Shown: piece by piece, positions 15,792 through 23,816 of the stretch
How positions within the stretch are numbered: position 1 is the stretch's first letter
How the letters are laid out: each line of letters starts with the position of its first letter
From: RYN-230 sp963711705
GTDB taxonomy: Bacteria > Actinomycetota > Actinomycetes > Streptosporangiales > Streptosporangiaceae
NCBI GenBank assembly: GCA_963711705.1
Contig: CAVQFM010000001.1
Coordinates: 1 to 64,000, forward strand
Length of the DNA stretch: 64,000 nucleotides
Reading direction: 5' to 3'
Position numbers and translations under genes: made by a program
Notes under the pieces: generated by a model
The model's input: only the letters and a program-made list of their open reading frames with translations
What the model was told of the DNA's origin: nothing
The model's database searches: none

Positions 15792-16874
15792 TCAGGCAAT
15801 TACCCGCAGAGCATCCGGAACTGAACGAAACGTGACCACCTCGTGCTCGCCGACGTACTCCCCGTCGATCTGGACCGCGACCGGCCGGCCCGAGCTGATC
15901 CTGAACTCCGGCTGGTCATGCAGGCTGACCACGTCCCGGCCGCTGAGCGGCGCGCGGCGCGGGGTAATCATCTGGCGCAGTGCGTTCAGCGTGCTCATGG
16001 TGCGCAGCCGGCGGAGCGCGAAAAGGTCGAGCCCAGTATCGAAATCTGCTCGCGGACTCGGGTTTACCGGCCGGTGGCCGAGATACGTCCACGGTGACGT
16101 ATTCGACACGATGCCCATGAACAGGTGCCCGACGGGCGGCCGCCCGTCGCACTCCAGGGTGAGCGCGGGGTGCCGGCGGTCGGTGACCGCGTAGAACTGG
16201 CGCAGCGCGGTCCACACGTAGAGCCAGGACGTGGCGGGCTGGCCGCGGGCCCGCAGGCCCTCGATCACCCGGACCACCTCGGCGTCCAGGCCGAGCCCGG
16301 CGTTGAAGGTGAAGTACCGGCTGGCCAGGCCGGTCAGGTCGATCCGGCCCAGCCCGATGTTCCGGTACCGGCCCGCCTGGACGGCCTGGATGATCTGGCC
16401 GGTGGCATCGATGAGGTCGGCGGGCAGGCCCAGCGCCCGGGTGAACACGTTGGCGTTGCCGCCCGGCAGCGCGGCCAGGGCCGGCCGGGCGGCCGGGGCC
16501 GTGCCGCCTGGGGCGGTGCTGGCCGGGGCGGTGCTGCCGGGGGCCGTGCCGGCTGGGGCGGTGCTGCCGGGGGCCGTGCTGGCTGGGGCCGCGCTGGCCG
16601 GGGCCGCGCTGGCCGGGCCGCCGTCCAGGCAGGCGGCGCTGGCGCTGCGCAGCAGGCCGTTGACCGCCTCGTTGACCGTGCCGTCCCCGCCCAGGGTGAG
16701 CACCAGCTGATGACCGTCGGCCGCGGCCATCTCGGCCAGGCTGGCCGCGTGGCCCCGGTAGCGTGTCTCCACGACCTCCAGGTCCATCTGGGAGGCCAGG
16801 GCGTGCGCGATAACATCCCGGCGCAGCTGGGTTGTGGTGGTGGCATGTGGATTGACGATGAGGAGCGCGCGCAC
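15792..16874 (-). CDS. Diacylglycerol kinase-like lipid kinase with repeat insert
   Basis: 360 residues from GTG 16874 (RALLIVNPHATTTT is the normal family N terminus; GTG 16895 is the alternative). DAGK catalytic domain: VNPHATTTT, LTLGGDGTVNEAVNGLL (the GGDG nucleotide loop), then LPGGNANVFTRALGLP. Between these last two blocks lies an insert of about 50 residues built of Ala-Pro-(Ala/Gly)-Ser/Gly-Thr repeats, which relatives lack. The C-terminal half has the usual beta-sandwich (FTFNAGLGLDAEVV, LFMGIVSNTSPWTYLG). Substrate may be diacylglycerol, sphingoid base or another lipid alcohol. Neighbour of whiB1, as in Mycobacterium. Confidence 0.85.
   Translation of the reverse strand: MRALLIVNPHATTTTQLRRDVIAHALASQMDLEVVETRYRGHAASLAEMAAADGHQLVLTLGGDGTVNEAVNGLLRSASAACLDGGPASAAPASAAPASTAPGSTAPAGTAPGSTAPASTAPGGTAPAARPALAALPGGNANVFTRALGLPADLIDATGQIIQAVQAGRYRNIGLGRIDLTGLASRYFTFNAGLGLDAEVVRVIEGLRARGQPATSWLYVWTALRQFYAVTDRRHPALTLECDGRPPVGHLFMGIVSNTSPWTYLGHRPVNPSPRADFDTGLDLFALRRLRTMSTLNALRQMITPRRAPLSGRDVVSLHDQPEFRISSGRPVAVQIDGEYVGEHEVVTFRSVPDALRVIA
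16496..16612. repeat. Intragenic 15-bp minisatellite in the lipid-kinase gene
   Basis: About eight imperfect copies of a 15-bp unit (for example GGGGCGGTGCTGGCC on the plus strand), in frame with the kinase gene on the minus strand, so copy-number change would lengthen or shorten the protein by five residues each time. Confidence 0.8.
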
Positions 16875-16910
16875 GCGCTCAGGGTAACGAGGCACGGAGG
16901 AACGCGGGAG

Positions 16911-17519
16911 ATGCAGGAGCGGCCGCCAAGCCTGCTCGGCGCGGCGGGGGTGCAGGCAGCCGACGCTGCCATCGTGCTGGTGGCCACGGTGCTGGCCGGG
17001 GTGGACACCGCCACCGGCCAGTCCTACCAGGTGGGCAGCGGGATCGCGCTGACCCTGATCGGGCTGGCCACCGCGGCGGCGCTGGCCGCTGTCGCCCTCG
17101 GGCTGGCCCGGGTCCGGAAGTGGAGCCGCACGCCCGCCTTGCTGACCCAGTTGTTCGTCGGGATCGTGGGCATCTACCTGGTCCAGTCGGACCGGTATGA
17201 GTGGGGCGTGCCGTGCCTGGTGCTGGCCGTGGCCGGGTTCGCGGCGCTGCTGGCCCCGTCCAGCATGCGGGCGCTGACCCGCCGCCCGGCCGCGTCCGAT
17301 GCCGGCCCCGGGCCCAGCGGATCCGGGCCGCCCGCCAAGGGCAGCCAGCCGGCCAAGGGCGGCCAGCCGGCCAAGGGCGGCCAGCCGGCCAAAGGCGGCC
17401 AGCCGGCCAAAGGCGGACGGGCCGCCGGGAGCAAGCCGTCCTCCGCAGCCGGGCGGCCTGCGGGGGGGAAACGGCCTCCGGGAGGCGGCCAGCCGGCCCG
17501 CGGCCGACGCCCGCGGTAA
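16911..17519 (+). CDS. Small integral membrane protein with Pro-Ala-Lys-Gly-Gly-Gln repeats
   Basis: 202 residues from ATG 16911. Four hydrophobic segments (about 8-28, 40-65, 79-96, 101-117) are followed by a long low-complexity basic C-terminal tail of about 80 residues. The tail includes PAKGSQ then several PAKGGQ units and ends GGKRPPGGGQPARGRRPR, which probably lies in the cytoplasm and could bind nucleic acid or acidic lipids. The membrane part resembles a conserved actinobacterial hypothetical protein; function unknown. Divergent from the lipid-kinase gene by 36 bp. Confidence 0.75.
   Translation: MQERPPSLLGAAGVQAADAAIVLVATVLAGVDTATGQSYQVGSGIALTLIGLATAAALAAVALGLARVRKWSRTPALLTQLFVGIVGIYLVQSDRYEWGVPCLVLAVAGFAALLAPSSMRALTRRPAASDAGPGPSGSGPPAKGSQPAKGGQPAKGGQPAKGGQPAKGGRAAGSKPSSAAGRPAGGKRPPGGGQPARGRRPR
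17331..17416. repeat. 18-bp coding tandem repeat
   Basis: Four to five copies of GCCAAGGGCGGCCAGCCG with third-position changes in the last copies, coding for the PAKGGQ units of the membrane protein that starts at 16911. Confidence 0.85.
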
Positions 17520-17534
17520 CGCCGGCCCGGGCGG

Positions 17535-18434
17535 TCAGTCTTCCGCCGTCAGGCCATCCCGCAGCTGGGCTAGCGTCCTGGCCAGCAGGCGGGAAACGTG
17601 CATCTGCGAGATGCCGAGCTCACTGGCGATCTGCGACTGGGTCATGTTGCCGAAGAACCGCAGCAGCAGGATCCGCTTCTCCCGGCTGGGCAGCTGCTCC
17701 AGCAGCGGCTTGAGCGATTCCCGGTACTCGACCCCCTCCAGGGCGTCGTCCAGCATGCCCAGCGATTCGGCCACCGCGGGCGCGTCGTCGTCACCGGAGT
17801 CCGGCGCGTCCAGCGACACGGTGGAGTACGCGTTGGCCGACTCCAGGCCCTCCAGGACCTCTTCCTCGCTCATCTGCAGGTGGGCCGCGATCTCGGCGAC
17901 GGTGGGCGCCCGGCCCTCGCGCTGCGCCAGGTCGCCGATGGCCTTGGTCAGCGCCAGCTTGAGTTCCTGCAGCCGCCGCGGCACCCGGACGGCCCAGCCC
18001 TTGTCCCGGAAGTGCCGCTTGATCTCGCCCACGATGGTCGGGGTCGCGTAGGTGGAGAACTCGACGCCGCGGGCCAGATCGAACCGGTCGATGGACTTGA
18101 TCAGCCCGATCGTGGCCACCTGGGTCAGGTCGTCGAGCCATTCTCCCCGGTTGCGGAACCGCCGCGCCAGGTACTCGACCAGCGGCAGGTGCAGCTCCAC
18201 CAGCTCGCCGCGGATGCGCAGCCGGTCCGCGTCCCCGTCTGGCAGCACCGCGAGCCGCTCGAACAGCTCCCGGGCCCGCCCCCGGTCGGGCACCGCGTGC
18301 TGGATCCGCGTCGTGGCCGGCACGCTCGCGTCAGCCACCTGCGCCTCGATGCCCGCTGACATCTCGGCGTCGATCTCCTCGGTCACCCGAGTGTCCACTT
18401 TCCGCGTTACCCGGATCTCGATTTCCTCGGTCAC
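17535..18434 (-). CDS. sigF: RNA polymerase sigma factor, SigB/SigF family
   Basis: 299 residues from GTG 18434, which overlaps the rsbW stop as GTGA. Regions 2, 3 and 4 are all present: LPLVEYLARRFRNRGEWLDDLTQVATIGLIKSIDRFD, FSTYATPTIVGEIKRHFRDKGW, VPRRLQELKLALTKAIGDLAQREGRAPTVAEIAAHL, and the region 4 end SREKRILLLRFFGNMTQSQIASELGISQMHVSRLLAR. This is a stress or developmental sigma factor of the SigF type. The N-terminal 30 residues contain a repeated RVT-(E/R)-(E/K)-(I/V) unit not usual for the family. Control by the RsbW protein encoded just upstream is expected. Confidence 0.93.
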   Translation of the reverse strand: MTEEIEIRVTRKVDTRVTEEIDAEMSAGIEAQVADASVPATTRIQHAVPDRGRARELFERLAVLPDGDADRLRIRGELVELHLPLVEYLARRFRNRGEWLDDLTQVATIGLIKSIDRFDLARGVEFSTYATPTIVGEIKRHFRDKGWAVRVPRRLQELKLALTKAIGDLAQREGRAPTVAEIAAHLQMSEEEVLEGLESANAYSTVSLDAPDSGDDDAPAVAESLGMLDDALEGVEYRESLKPLLEQLPSREKRILLLRFFGNMTQSQIASELGISQMHVSRLLARTLAQLRDGLTAED

Positions 18435-18889
18435 CCGGACCTCGACAGCTCGCGAGTCTTGCGCAACATGACCGTGAGCCTCCCGCCCGGCCCGGCCCAG
18501 GCGTCCACGTCGCCGGCCAGCGCGGCGAGCACGGTCCAGGCGAACGTGTCCCGGGCGGGCAGCTGCGCCCGCTGGCTGAGGACCGACACCGCGATCGTCA
18601 TGCTGTCCTCGGCCAGAGTGAAGTCGCAGTCCAGGCTCGCGTCCGGGGCGGCCTGGCTGAGCAGCAGACCGCATGCCTCATCGACGGCGATGCGCAGGTC
18701 CTCGATCTCGTCCAGGGTGAAGTCGAGGCGGGCGGCCAGCCCGGCGGTGGCAGTGCGGAGTACGGACAGGTAGGCGCCCTCGGCTGGCATCCGGATCGTC
18801 ACCCGATCCTCGGCATCCTGGGGCGCTGGCTCGCCGCGTACCGCGGTCGGCACGGCCGCAGCAGTACGTGCGGTCGTCTCTTCTGTCAC
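18431..18889 (-). CDS. rsbW: Anti-sigma factor, RsbW-type serine kinase
   Basis: 152 residues from GTG 18889, with GGGAGGAC five bases before it. GHKL/HATPase_c fold: the N box reads DLRIAVDEACGLLL, and the later glycine-rich region is GPGGRLTVMLRKTREL. The N-terminal 30 residues are a poorly conserved extension. It binds and inhibits the adjacent sigma factor and would be released by an unphosphorylated STAS-domain antagonist, which is not in this window. Overlap with sigF is 4 bp. Confidence 0.9.
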   Translation of the reverse strand: MTEETTARTAAAVPTAVRGEPAPQDAEDRVTIRMPAEGAYLSVLRTATAGLAARLDFTLDEIEDLRIAVDEACGLLLSQAAPDASLDCDFTLAEDSMTIAVSVLSQRAQLPARDTFAWTVLAALAGDVDAWAGPGGRLTVMLRKTRELSRSG

Positions 18890-19213
18890 GTTTGTCCTCC
18901 CGTACCGCGAGCCCCGTGAGCACCAGCGGCCGTCGTGGTCCTGACTGCAACCTACCGTCCGCGGTGCACGGCGCTGACACGCCGCCCCGATTAATGATCG
19001 CAGTTCCCCGCCAGCTGCCCACCAGGCCAGCTGCTGTCCCTGGCAACCCGGCCAGCGGCCCGCCCCGGCTGCTGCGGCAAGTGGCCACGGCCAGCCACTC
19101 AGGCCGTCCTGACCTGCGGCGAAGTTACCCTAGCTAAGGATGCCAGAGGCCGCGCAGGCGATGCCCGCGCGGCCTCTCGTTGGCCACTGGCCGACCGTAA
19201 CCGGCCGGCCCAG
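18890..19213. other. Region between sodN terminator and rsbW
   Basis: 324 bp. It has the sodN terminator at 19146-19176 and must hold the rsbW-sigF promoter. On the minus strand GGGTAA (about 19127-19132) resembles a SigB/SigF-type -10 box, but no GTTT -35 partner was found at the right distance. No gene seen. Confidence 0.4.
19146..19176 (-). terminator. Terminator of sodN
   Basis: GAGGCCGCGC and GCGCGGCCTC pair perfectly over 10 bp around an 11-nt loop, 38 bp after the sodN stop. Only a weak U-rich tail follows. Confidence 0.75.
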
Positions 19214-19627
19214 TCAGCCCTGCTTCGTCTCCCAGAAGATCTTGCTGATCTCCTCGATCTTGGCCAGCAGCTGGTCCGCAGCCGCCACGTCGGTGCTGCT
19301 CTTGGTGCCGCCAGCGCCACCGCCGGCCAGCTTGGTGGCCTCGTTGAACAGCTGGTTGAGCTGCGGGTACTTCTCGAAGTGCGGGGGCTTGAAGTAGTCG
19401 GTCCACAGCACCCACAGGTGGTGCTTGACCAGTTCCGAACGCTGCTCCTTGATGATCAGCGCGCGCGTCTGGAAGGCCGGGTCCGAGCTGTCGTGGTACT
19501 TCTGGATGATCGCCTTGACGGACTCCGCCTCGATCCGCGCCTGCGCCGGGTCGTAGACCCCGCAGGGCAGGTCACAGTGGGCGTGCGCAGTGGTCTTCGG
19601 CTCAAGGAGACGTGCCAGCAGTCTCAT
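19214..19627 (-). CDS. sodN: Nickel superoxide dismutase precursor
   Basis: 137 residues. After a 16-residue leader (MRLLARLLEPKTTAHA) the mature protein starts HCDLPCGVYDPAQAR, the nickel hook in which His1, Cys2 and Cys6 bind the metal. The leader must be cut off before nickel can bind, and the divergent neighbour SodX is the protease. ATG 19627 has AAGGGG upstream at good spacing; longer frames add residues unlike the family. The body carries the usual four-helix bundle segments (AIIQKYHDSSDPAFQTRALIIKEQ; LWVLWTDYFKP). Cytoplasmic. Confidence 0.97.
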   Translation of the reverse strand: MRLLARLLEPKTTAHAHCDLPCGVYDPAQARIEAESVKAIIQKYHDSSDPAFQTRALIIKEQRSELVKHHLWVLWTDYFKPPHFEKYPQLNQLFNEATKLAGGGAGGTKSSTDVAAADQLLAKIEEISKIFWETKQG

Positions 19628-19709
19628 TGATCCCCTTCTCTCATGTCGGATCATGGGTACCGGAGACCGACACTACCCCGTAGCCTCCGGCCTGAACGTG
19701 GGAGGGCAG

Positions 19710-20033
19710 ATGCGCTGGCCACTATGGCGGGTTGCGGTCGCCGAGCAGTCCATGGCGCCGTCGCTGTGGCCCGGCGACTGGCTGCTCGTCTGGCGCGGCC
19801 TGCGGCCGGGCCGGCCACCCCGGGTCCGGCCCGGGCAGATCGTGGTCGCCCGGCATCCGGGCCGGGCGGACTTCCTGCTGGTCAAGCGGGCGGTGCGGCG
19901 GCAGGACGGCGGCTGGTGGCTGGAGTCGGACAACCGGGCCGCGACCGCGGTGGACAGCCGCTCGTTCGGGCCGGTCCCCGGGGAGCTGATCCGCGGCCGG
20001 GTGCTGCTGCGCTACCGGGCCGGGCACCCATGA
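19710..20033 (+). CDS. sodX: Nickel-type superoxide dismutase maturation protease SodX
   Basis: 107 residues, S26 signal-peptidase family but without a membrane anchor, as expected for the enzyme that trims pro-SodN in the cytoplasm. The Ser/Lys dyad is Ser14 (EQSMAPSLWPGD) and Lys59 (FLLVKRAVRR), with the conserved WLESDN box after it. ATG 19710 is preceded by GGAGGG. Divergent from sodN by 82 bp, the usual pairing in actinomycetes. Ends 6 bp before a strong bidirectional terminator. Confidence 0.94.
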   Translation: MRWPLWRVAVAEQSMAPSLWPGDWLLVWRGLRPGRPPRVRPGQIVVARHPGRADFLLVKRAVRRQDGGWWLESDNRAATAVDSRSFGPVPGELIRGRVLLRYRAGHP

Positions 20034-20039
20034 AACGAC

Positions 20040-20074
20040 GAGGACCTCCGGCCCTCGGGGGGCCGGAGGTCCTC
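20040..20074. terminator. Bidirectional terminator sodX / APC permease
   Basis: GAGGACCTCCGGCC pairs perfectly with GGCCGGAGGTCCTC (14 bp) around a 7-nt loop, midway between two converging genes. Confidence 0.9.
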
Positions 20075-20092
20075 GGCTGAGCGGTTAACCGG

Positions 20093-21757
20093 TCACTCGT
20101 GGATACGCTCGGGCGGCTCCACGCCGGACTGCCGCTCGACCAGGTTCATCATTTCCGCCCTGGGCAGCTTGGTGCGCATGGCCCAGTAGTAGATGATCAG
20201 GCTGAACGCGGCGACGATCACGATGTCCCACCAGAACGGGATGTTGAAGGTGTTGGTTGGCGCCTTCGCCGGCGGCGTGCTGGGCGTGGGGAACTGGCCC
20301 TGCCAGGAGATGATGCCCATGCCGATCAGCCACACCGGCAGCCACACCGCCGACTTCCAGTCCAGCGGCGGCCGGTTCTGGTCGAACGCCATGCAGATGC
20401 CGATCAGCACGTACCCGATGATCAGCACGATGCCGAGCTTCCAGACCACGATGAAGCCCGACCAGTAGATGAGCAGGTCGGCGACGACGAACGCGGCCGG
20501 GGCGAGGAACGAGGCGGCGGGCATCCGGTACGGCCGGTTGGCATCCGGCACCTGCCCGCGGAAGGCACCCAGGGACAGCGGCGCGCCCGCGTACATCAGC
20601 ACGCTCGCGCCGGTGATGATGCCTACCAGCGAGCGCCAGCTCGGGAACGGCAGCAGGAAGAGCAGCCCGAACAGGAACGCGAAGATCAGCCCGACCCACG
20701 GAATGCCGTTGGCGTTGGTCTTGCCGAAGAACTGCGGGGCGTACCGGTTCCTGGCCAGGCCGTAGCTGACCCGCGAGGTTCCGGTCGTGTAGATGAGGCC
20801 GGTGCCGGACGGGGAGATGAACGCGTCCACCCGCAGGATGTGCGCCAGCCAGGCGAGCCCGGCCAGGGCGGCGACACCGGCGAACGGCCCCTCGATGATG
20901 AGGGGGTTGGTGATGTGCTGGAGCCCGTGCGGGATCTGGGCCGGGTTCAGCGCGCCGATGAACGCGACCTGCAGCAGGGTGTAGATGACGGTGCCGATGA
21001 GGACGGCGATGATGATGGCCCGCGGCAGGTTGCGCCCCGGGTTCTTGATCTCGCCGGCCAGCTGGTCGGCCTGCTCGAACCCGGAGTAGGCGAAGATGAT
21101 GCCGGCCAGCGGGAGCGCCGCGAACAGGCCATGGACCCCGCCCGGCATGAAGCCCGCTCCGCCGGCGGTGAAGTTGCCGGGGTGGAAGTGGAACAGCAGC
21201 ACGATGATGGCGAGGATCGGGACCGCGACCTTCCACCACGTGATGGCGCTGTTGACATTGGCGAAGATGCGCATGGCCAGGAAGTTGACCGCGGTGAAGA
21301 TCGCCATCAGGATGACGGTTATCACCAGGCCGAGCCCGGTGATCTTGCCCGTGTCCGCGTCGAACAGGCCGTGCCAGTAGTACGCCGCGTACTGGATGAA
21401 CGCGTAGCACTCGATGGGCGCGATCGTGACGGCCTGGACGTACGAGAAGAAGCCGAACCCGATGCCGGCCACGCTGCCGAACGCGAAGTGCGGGAACCGG
21501 GCGGTTCCGCCGGAGACCGGGTACATCGCACCGAGCTCGGCGTGGCACAGGGCCAGGACGATAACCACGACTCCGGCGATGATCCAGTCCAGGACCGCGG
21601 CCCCGCCTATCAGCAGCGCGGCGGTCAGCGGGGCGAACAGCCAGCCCGAGCCGATGATCGACGTCTCGGATGCCCAGGTTGCGCCGATTAGCCCCATTTC
21701 TCGTTTGAGGCCGACGTCTGCCGGCCTGGTAGTGGTGGCTACCGACTCACTTGCCAT
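20093..21757 (-). CDS. APC-superfamily amino acid permease
   Basis: 554 residues with about 12-14 hydrophobic segments, a typical length for the actinobacterial APC group. MGLIGATWASETSIIGSGWLFAPLTAA is the substrate-site helix 1 (G-S-G motif), and YSGFEQADQLAGEIKNPGRNLPRAI is the conserved helix 6 and cytoplasmic loop of the family. Substrate unknown; general amino acid or amine transport is likely. ATG 21757 has GAAGAAGG upstream. A minus-strand candidate promoter has TTGACG at 21832-21827. It stands alone. Confidence 0.88.
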   Translation of the reverse strand: MASESVATTTRPADVGLKREMGLIGATWASETSIIGSGWLFAPLTAALLIGGAAVLDWIIAGVVVIVLALCHAELGAMYPVSGGTARFPHFAFGSVAGIGFGFFSYVQAVTIAPIECYAFIQYAAYYWHGLFDADTGKITGLGLVITVILMAIFTAVNFLAMRIFANVNSAITWWKVAVPILAIIVLLFHFHPGNFTAGGAGFMPGGVHGLFAALPLAGIIFAYSGFEQADQLAGEIKNPGRNLPRAIIIAVLIGTVIYTLLQVAFIGALNPAQIPHGLQHITNPLIIEGPFAGVAALAGLAWLAHILRVDAFISPSGTGLIYTTGTSRVSYGLARNRYAPQFFGKTNANGIPWVGLIFAFLFGLLFLLPFPSWRSLVGIITGASVLMYAGAPLSLGAFRGQVPDANRPYRMPAASFLAPAAFVVADLLIYWSGFIVVWKLGIVLIIGYVLIGICMAFDQNRPPLDWKSAVWLPVWLIGMGIISWQGQFPTPSTPPAKAPTNTFNIPFWWDIVIVAAFSLIIYYWAMRTKLPRAEMMNLVERQSGVEPPERIHE

Positions 21758-22094
21758 GTTCGAACCTTCTTCCGGGTCCGCATACGTTGGCCATACGGCC
21801 GTGGAGTAGGGCTCATGGTAATGATCGTCAAACTGCCTGAGAAGAAGGCAGTGGCTTCATTTCGGTAACGCGGATGACGATCCGTCCGCCTTGGGCACAC
21901 AGTGATGTGCCTGGTAGCTGCCTTCGAAGCAGCTCGGAGTGCCCGGCAGAGCGGGTAAAAAGGGCAATACAGCTAAACGAACGGTTCCGCCGGCTGCCTC
22001 ACCAGACGAGCCCCGTCCCGCGGGCAACTGCCGCAAAAAAACCTGTGCCCACCACGCCGGCACCGGCTGGACGCCCGCAACTGACCCGCCGTGC
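21758..22094. other. APC permease upstream region
   Basis: 337 bp without a gene. Two hairpins stand out: ACTGCCT(21832-21838)/AGGCAGT(21846-21852) and AGCTGC(21916-21921)/GCAGCT(21929-21934). TTGACG (minus strand, 21832-21827) overlaps the first hairpin and, with TACTCC (21809-21804) 17 bp on, is the best promoter candidate for the permease. Around 21950-22040 the composition is less GC-rich, with short A runs. The hairpins could attenuate the permease message or end the CGNR-type gene. Confidence 0.45.
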
Positions 22095-22664
22095 TCAGCC
22101 CGTGGCGGTCGAGGCCCGCCGGCTGTCCTGGCTGCGCCGCCGGACCCGGAGGGTGGTCACGCTGGCCTCGGCCGTGCAGGGGTCGCAGCGGGCCTGGGAC
22201 CGGCCCGCGGTCAGGTCCACGAACACGTTCCGGCAGGACGCCGTCTCACAGGTCCGCAGCCGGTCCGGGCCGAACTCGGTGATCACACGGGTCAGTCCCA
22301 GCACGGCCCCGGCCGCGTACTTGTCCGCGACCGAGCCGCTCTCGGCGTGATGCAGATGCCACGGCTGGCCGTCGTGGCGGGCGATCTCCGGGTGGATGGG
22401 GTGCCGGGCCAGCAGCGCGTTCAGCCGGCCGGCCGCTTCGCCGTCCCGGCCCGCGGCGCACGCCGCGAAGATCAGCCGCAGCTCGGTGCGCAGCTGCTGC
22501 AGGGCATCAAGATCACCCGGCACCACGCGGGCACTGAGATAAGCCCGGTCGGCCGTGAGTGCTCGGTATGCCTCGGTAGTGGCGAGCTCATCGTCGCGAC
22601 CATCACCAGCGCCGCCCGTATTGATCAAGCGCACCGCCAGCTCGGCATAGGAGGTGAGATCCAC
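22095..22664 (-). CDS. CGNR zinc-finger (ABATE) family regulator, variant finger
   Basis: 189 residues from GTG 22664 with AAGGA before it. The N-terminal ABATE-like ligand domain (about 1-135: LTSYAELAVRLINTGG, LRTELRLIFAAC, WHLHHAESGS) is followed by a zinc finger with four Cys at RTCETASCRNVFVD and ARCDPC. In the family the last pair is normally within a CGNR sequence; here it reads CDPCTAEAS, so the name-giving motif is lost while the metal ligands stay. DNA-binding regulator by family; target unknown. Divergent from the oxidoreductase that follows. Confidence 0.82.
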   Translation of the reverse strand: MDLTSYAELAVRLINTGGAGDGRDDELATTEAYRALTADRAYLSARVVPGDLDALQQLRTELRLIFAACAAGRDGEAAGRLNALLARHPIHPEIARHDGQPWHLHHAESGSVADKYAAGAVLGLTRVITEFGPDRLRTCETASCRNVFVDLTAGRSQARCDPCTAEASVTTLRVRRRSQDSRRASTATG

Positions 22665-22821
22665 TCCAGTCCTTAAGCTGCTCGGGGGGCATCGGGTCCG
22701 CTTCCCCGCCCACGAGTATGGCACACCGGGGCCGGCCCGGCCGGCCCTTCGCCGGTAACCCCCGGGTGGTACCGAGCCCTGGTGACCCGGCTGTGGCGGG
22801 TGGGGCGCTAAGGTGCGGCCC

Positions 22822-23790
22822 ATGTTCGCTGTCACTGCCGCACGCATCGACGCCGACCACCCGCTGTCCGGCCTGGAGATCGCTGACCGCCCCGACCCGG
22901 TGGCGCCGGGCGGCTGGACCACGGTCAGCGTCCGGGCCGCGGCGCTCAACCATCACGACGTGTGGACGCTGCGCGGGGTGGGCATCACCGAGGACCGGCT
23001 GCCCATCGTGCTCGGCTGCGACGCGGCCGGGGTGGACGAGGACGGTAACGACGTGATCGTGCACTCGGTGATCGGCGACCCGGACGCGGCCGGCGGGGAC
23101 GAGACGCTGGACCCGCGCCGGTCCCTGCTGTCCGAGCGGTACGACGGGACGTTCGCCGAGCGGGTCGCCGTGCCCCGGCGGAACCTGGTGCCCAAGCCCG
23201 CGGCGCTGTCCTTCACCGAGGCCGCCTGCCTGCCCACGGCGTACCTCACCGCGTACCGGATGCTGTTCGAGAAGTCCGGGGTGCAGCCGGGGTCCACGAT
23301 CCTGGTCCAGGGCGCGGGCGGCGGCGTGGCCACCGCGCTGATCCTGCTGGGCCGGGCGGCGGGTTTCCGGGTCTGGGCCACCAGCCGCAGCGAGGAAAAG
23401 CAGGAGCGGGCCCGGGAACTCGGGGCCGAGCAGGCATTCCCGGCCGGGAGCCGGCTGCCCGAGCGGGTCGACGCGGTAATGGAAACGGTCGGCGAGGCCA
23501 CCTGGGCCCACTCGCTGCGGGCGCTGCGCCCCGGGGGCCGGATCGTGGTCTGCGGCGCGACGAGCGGGGCCGTGCCCCCGGCCGACCTGAACCGGGTGTT
23601 CTTCCTGCAGCTGTCGGTGGTCGGCTCGACCATGGGCACCCGGGATCAGCTCGGCCGGCTGGCCCGGTTCTGCGAGCAGACCGGGGTGCGGCCCAGGATC
23701 GACCGCGCGCTGCCGCTGCGCGAGGCGGCCGGCGGCTTCGCCGCGATGATCGACGGGGATCTCTTCGGCAAGGTCGTCTTCACCGTCTAG
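22822..23790 (+). CDS. Zinc-type alcohol dehydrogenase-like NADPH oxidoreductase
   Basis: 322 residues, MDR superfamily. N-terminal GroES-like domain (VRAAALNHHDVWTLRGVG, VLGCDAAGVDEDGNDV), then the Rossmann domain with GAGGGVATALILLGRAAGFRVWATSRS and RPGGRIVVCGATSG. The zinc ligands of true alcohol dehydrogenases are not all present, so a quinone or enone reductase-type activity on NADPH is more likely. ATG 22822 is preferred over GTG 22813. Divergent from the CGNR-type regulator, which is a plausible local controller. Confidence 0.85.
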   Translation: MFAVTAARIDADHPLSGLEIADRPDPVAPGGWTTVSVRAAALNHHDVWTLRGVGITEDRLPIVLGCDAAGVDEDGNDVIVHSVIGDPDAAGGDETLDPRRSLLSERYDGTFAERVAVPRRNLVPKPAALSFTEAACLPTAYLTAYRMLFEKSGVQPGSTILVQGAGGGVATALILLGRAAGFRVWATSRSEEKQERARELGAEQAFPAGSRLPERVDAVMETVGEATWAHSLRALRPGGRIVVCGATSGAVPPADLNRVFFLQLSVVGSTMGTRDQLGRLARFCEQTGVRPRIDRALPLREAAGGFAAMIDGDLFGKVVFTV

Positions 23791-23800
23791 GGACACGCCT

Positions 23801-23816
23801 TAGCCCGGCCGGGCTA
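23801..23816. terminator. Palindrome at the convergent oxidoreductase / aminotransferase ends
   Basis: TAGCCCGGCCGGGCTA is a perfect 16-bp palindrome that includes the aminotransferase stop codon. With no loop it is a poor RNA hairpin, so a terminator role is uncertain. Confidence 0.35.

Noticed and set aside
20099..21691. A 530-codon plus-strand frame opposite the APC permease
   Set aside because: Asp/Arg/Glu/His-rich shadow; the permease on the other strand has clear helices and motifs.
22030..22045. A-run as a slippage site or terminator tail
   Set aside because: A seven-base A run in a non-coding stretch without a hairpin directly next to it.
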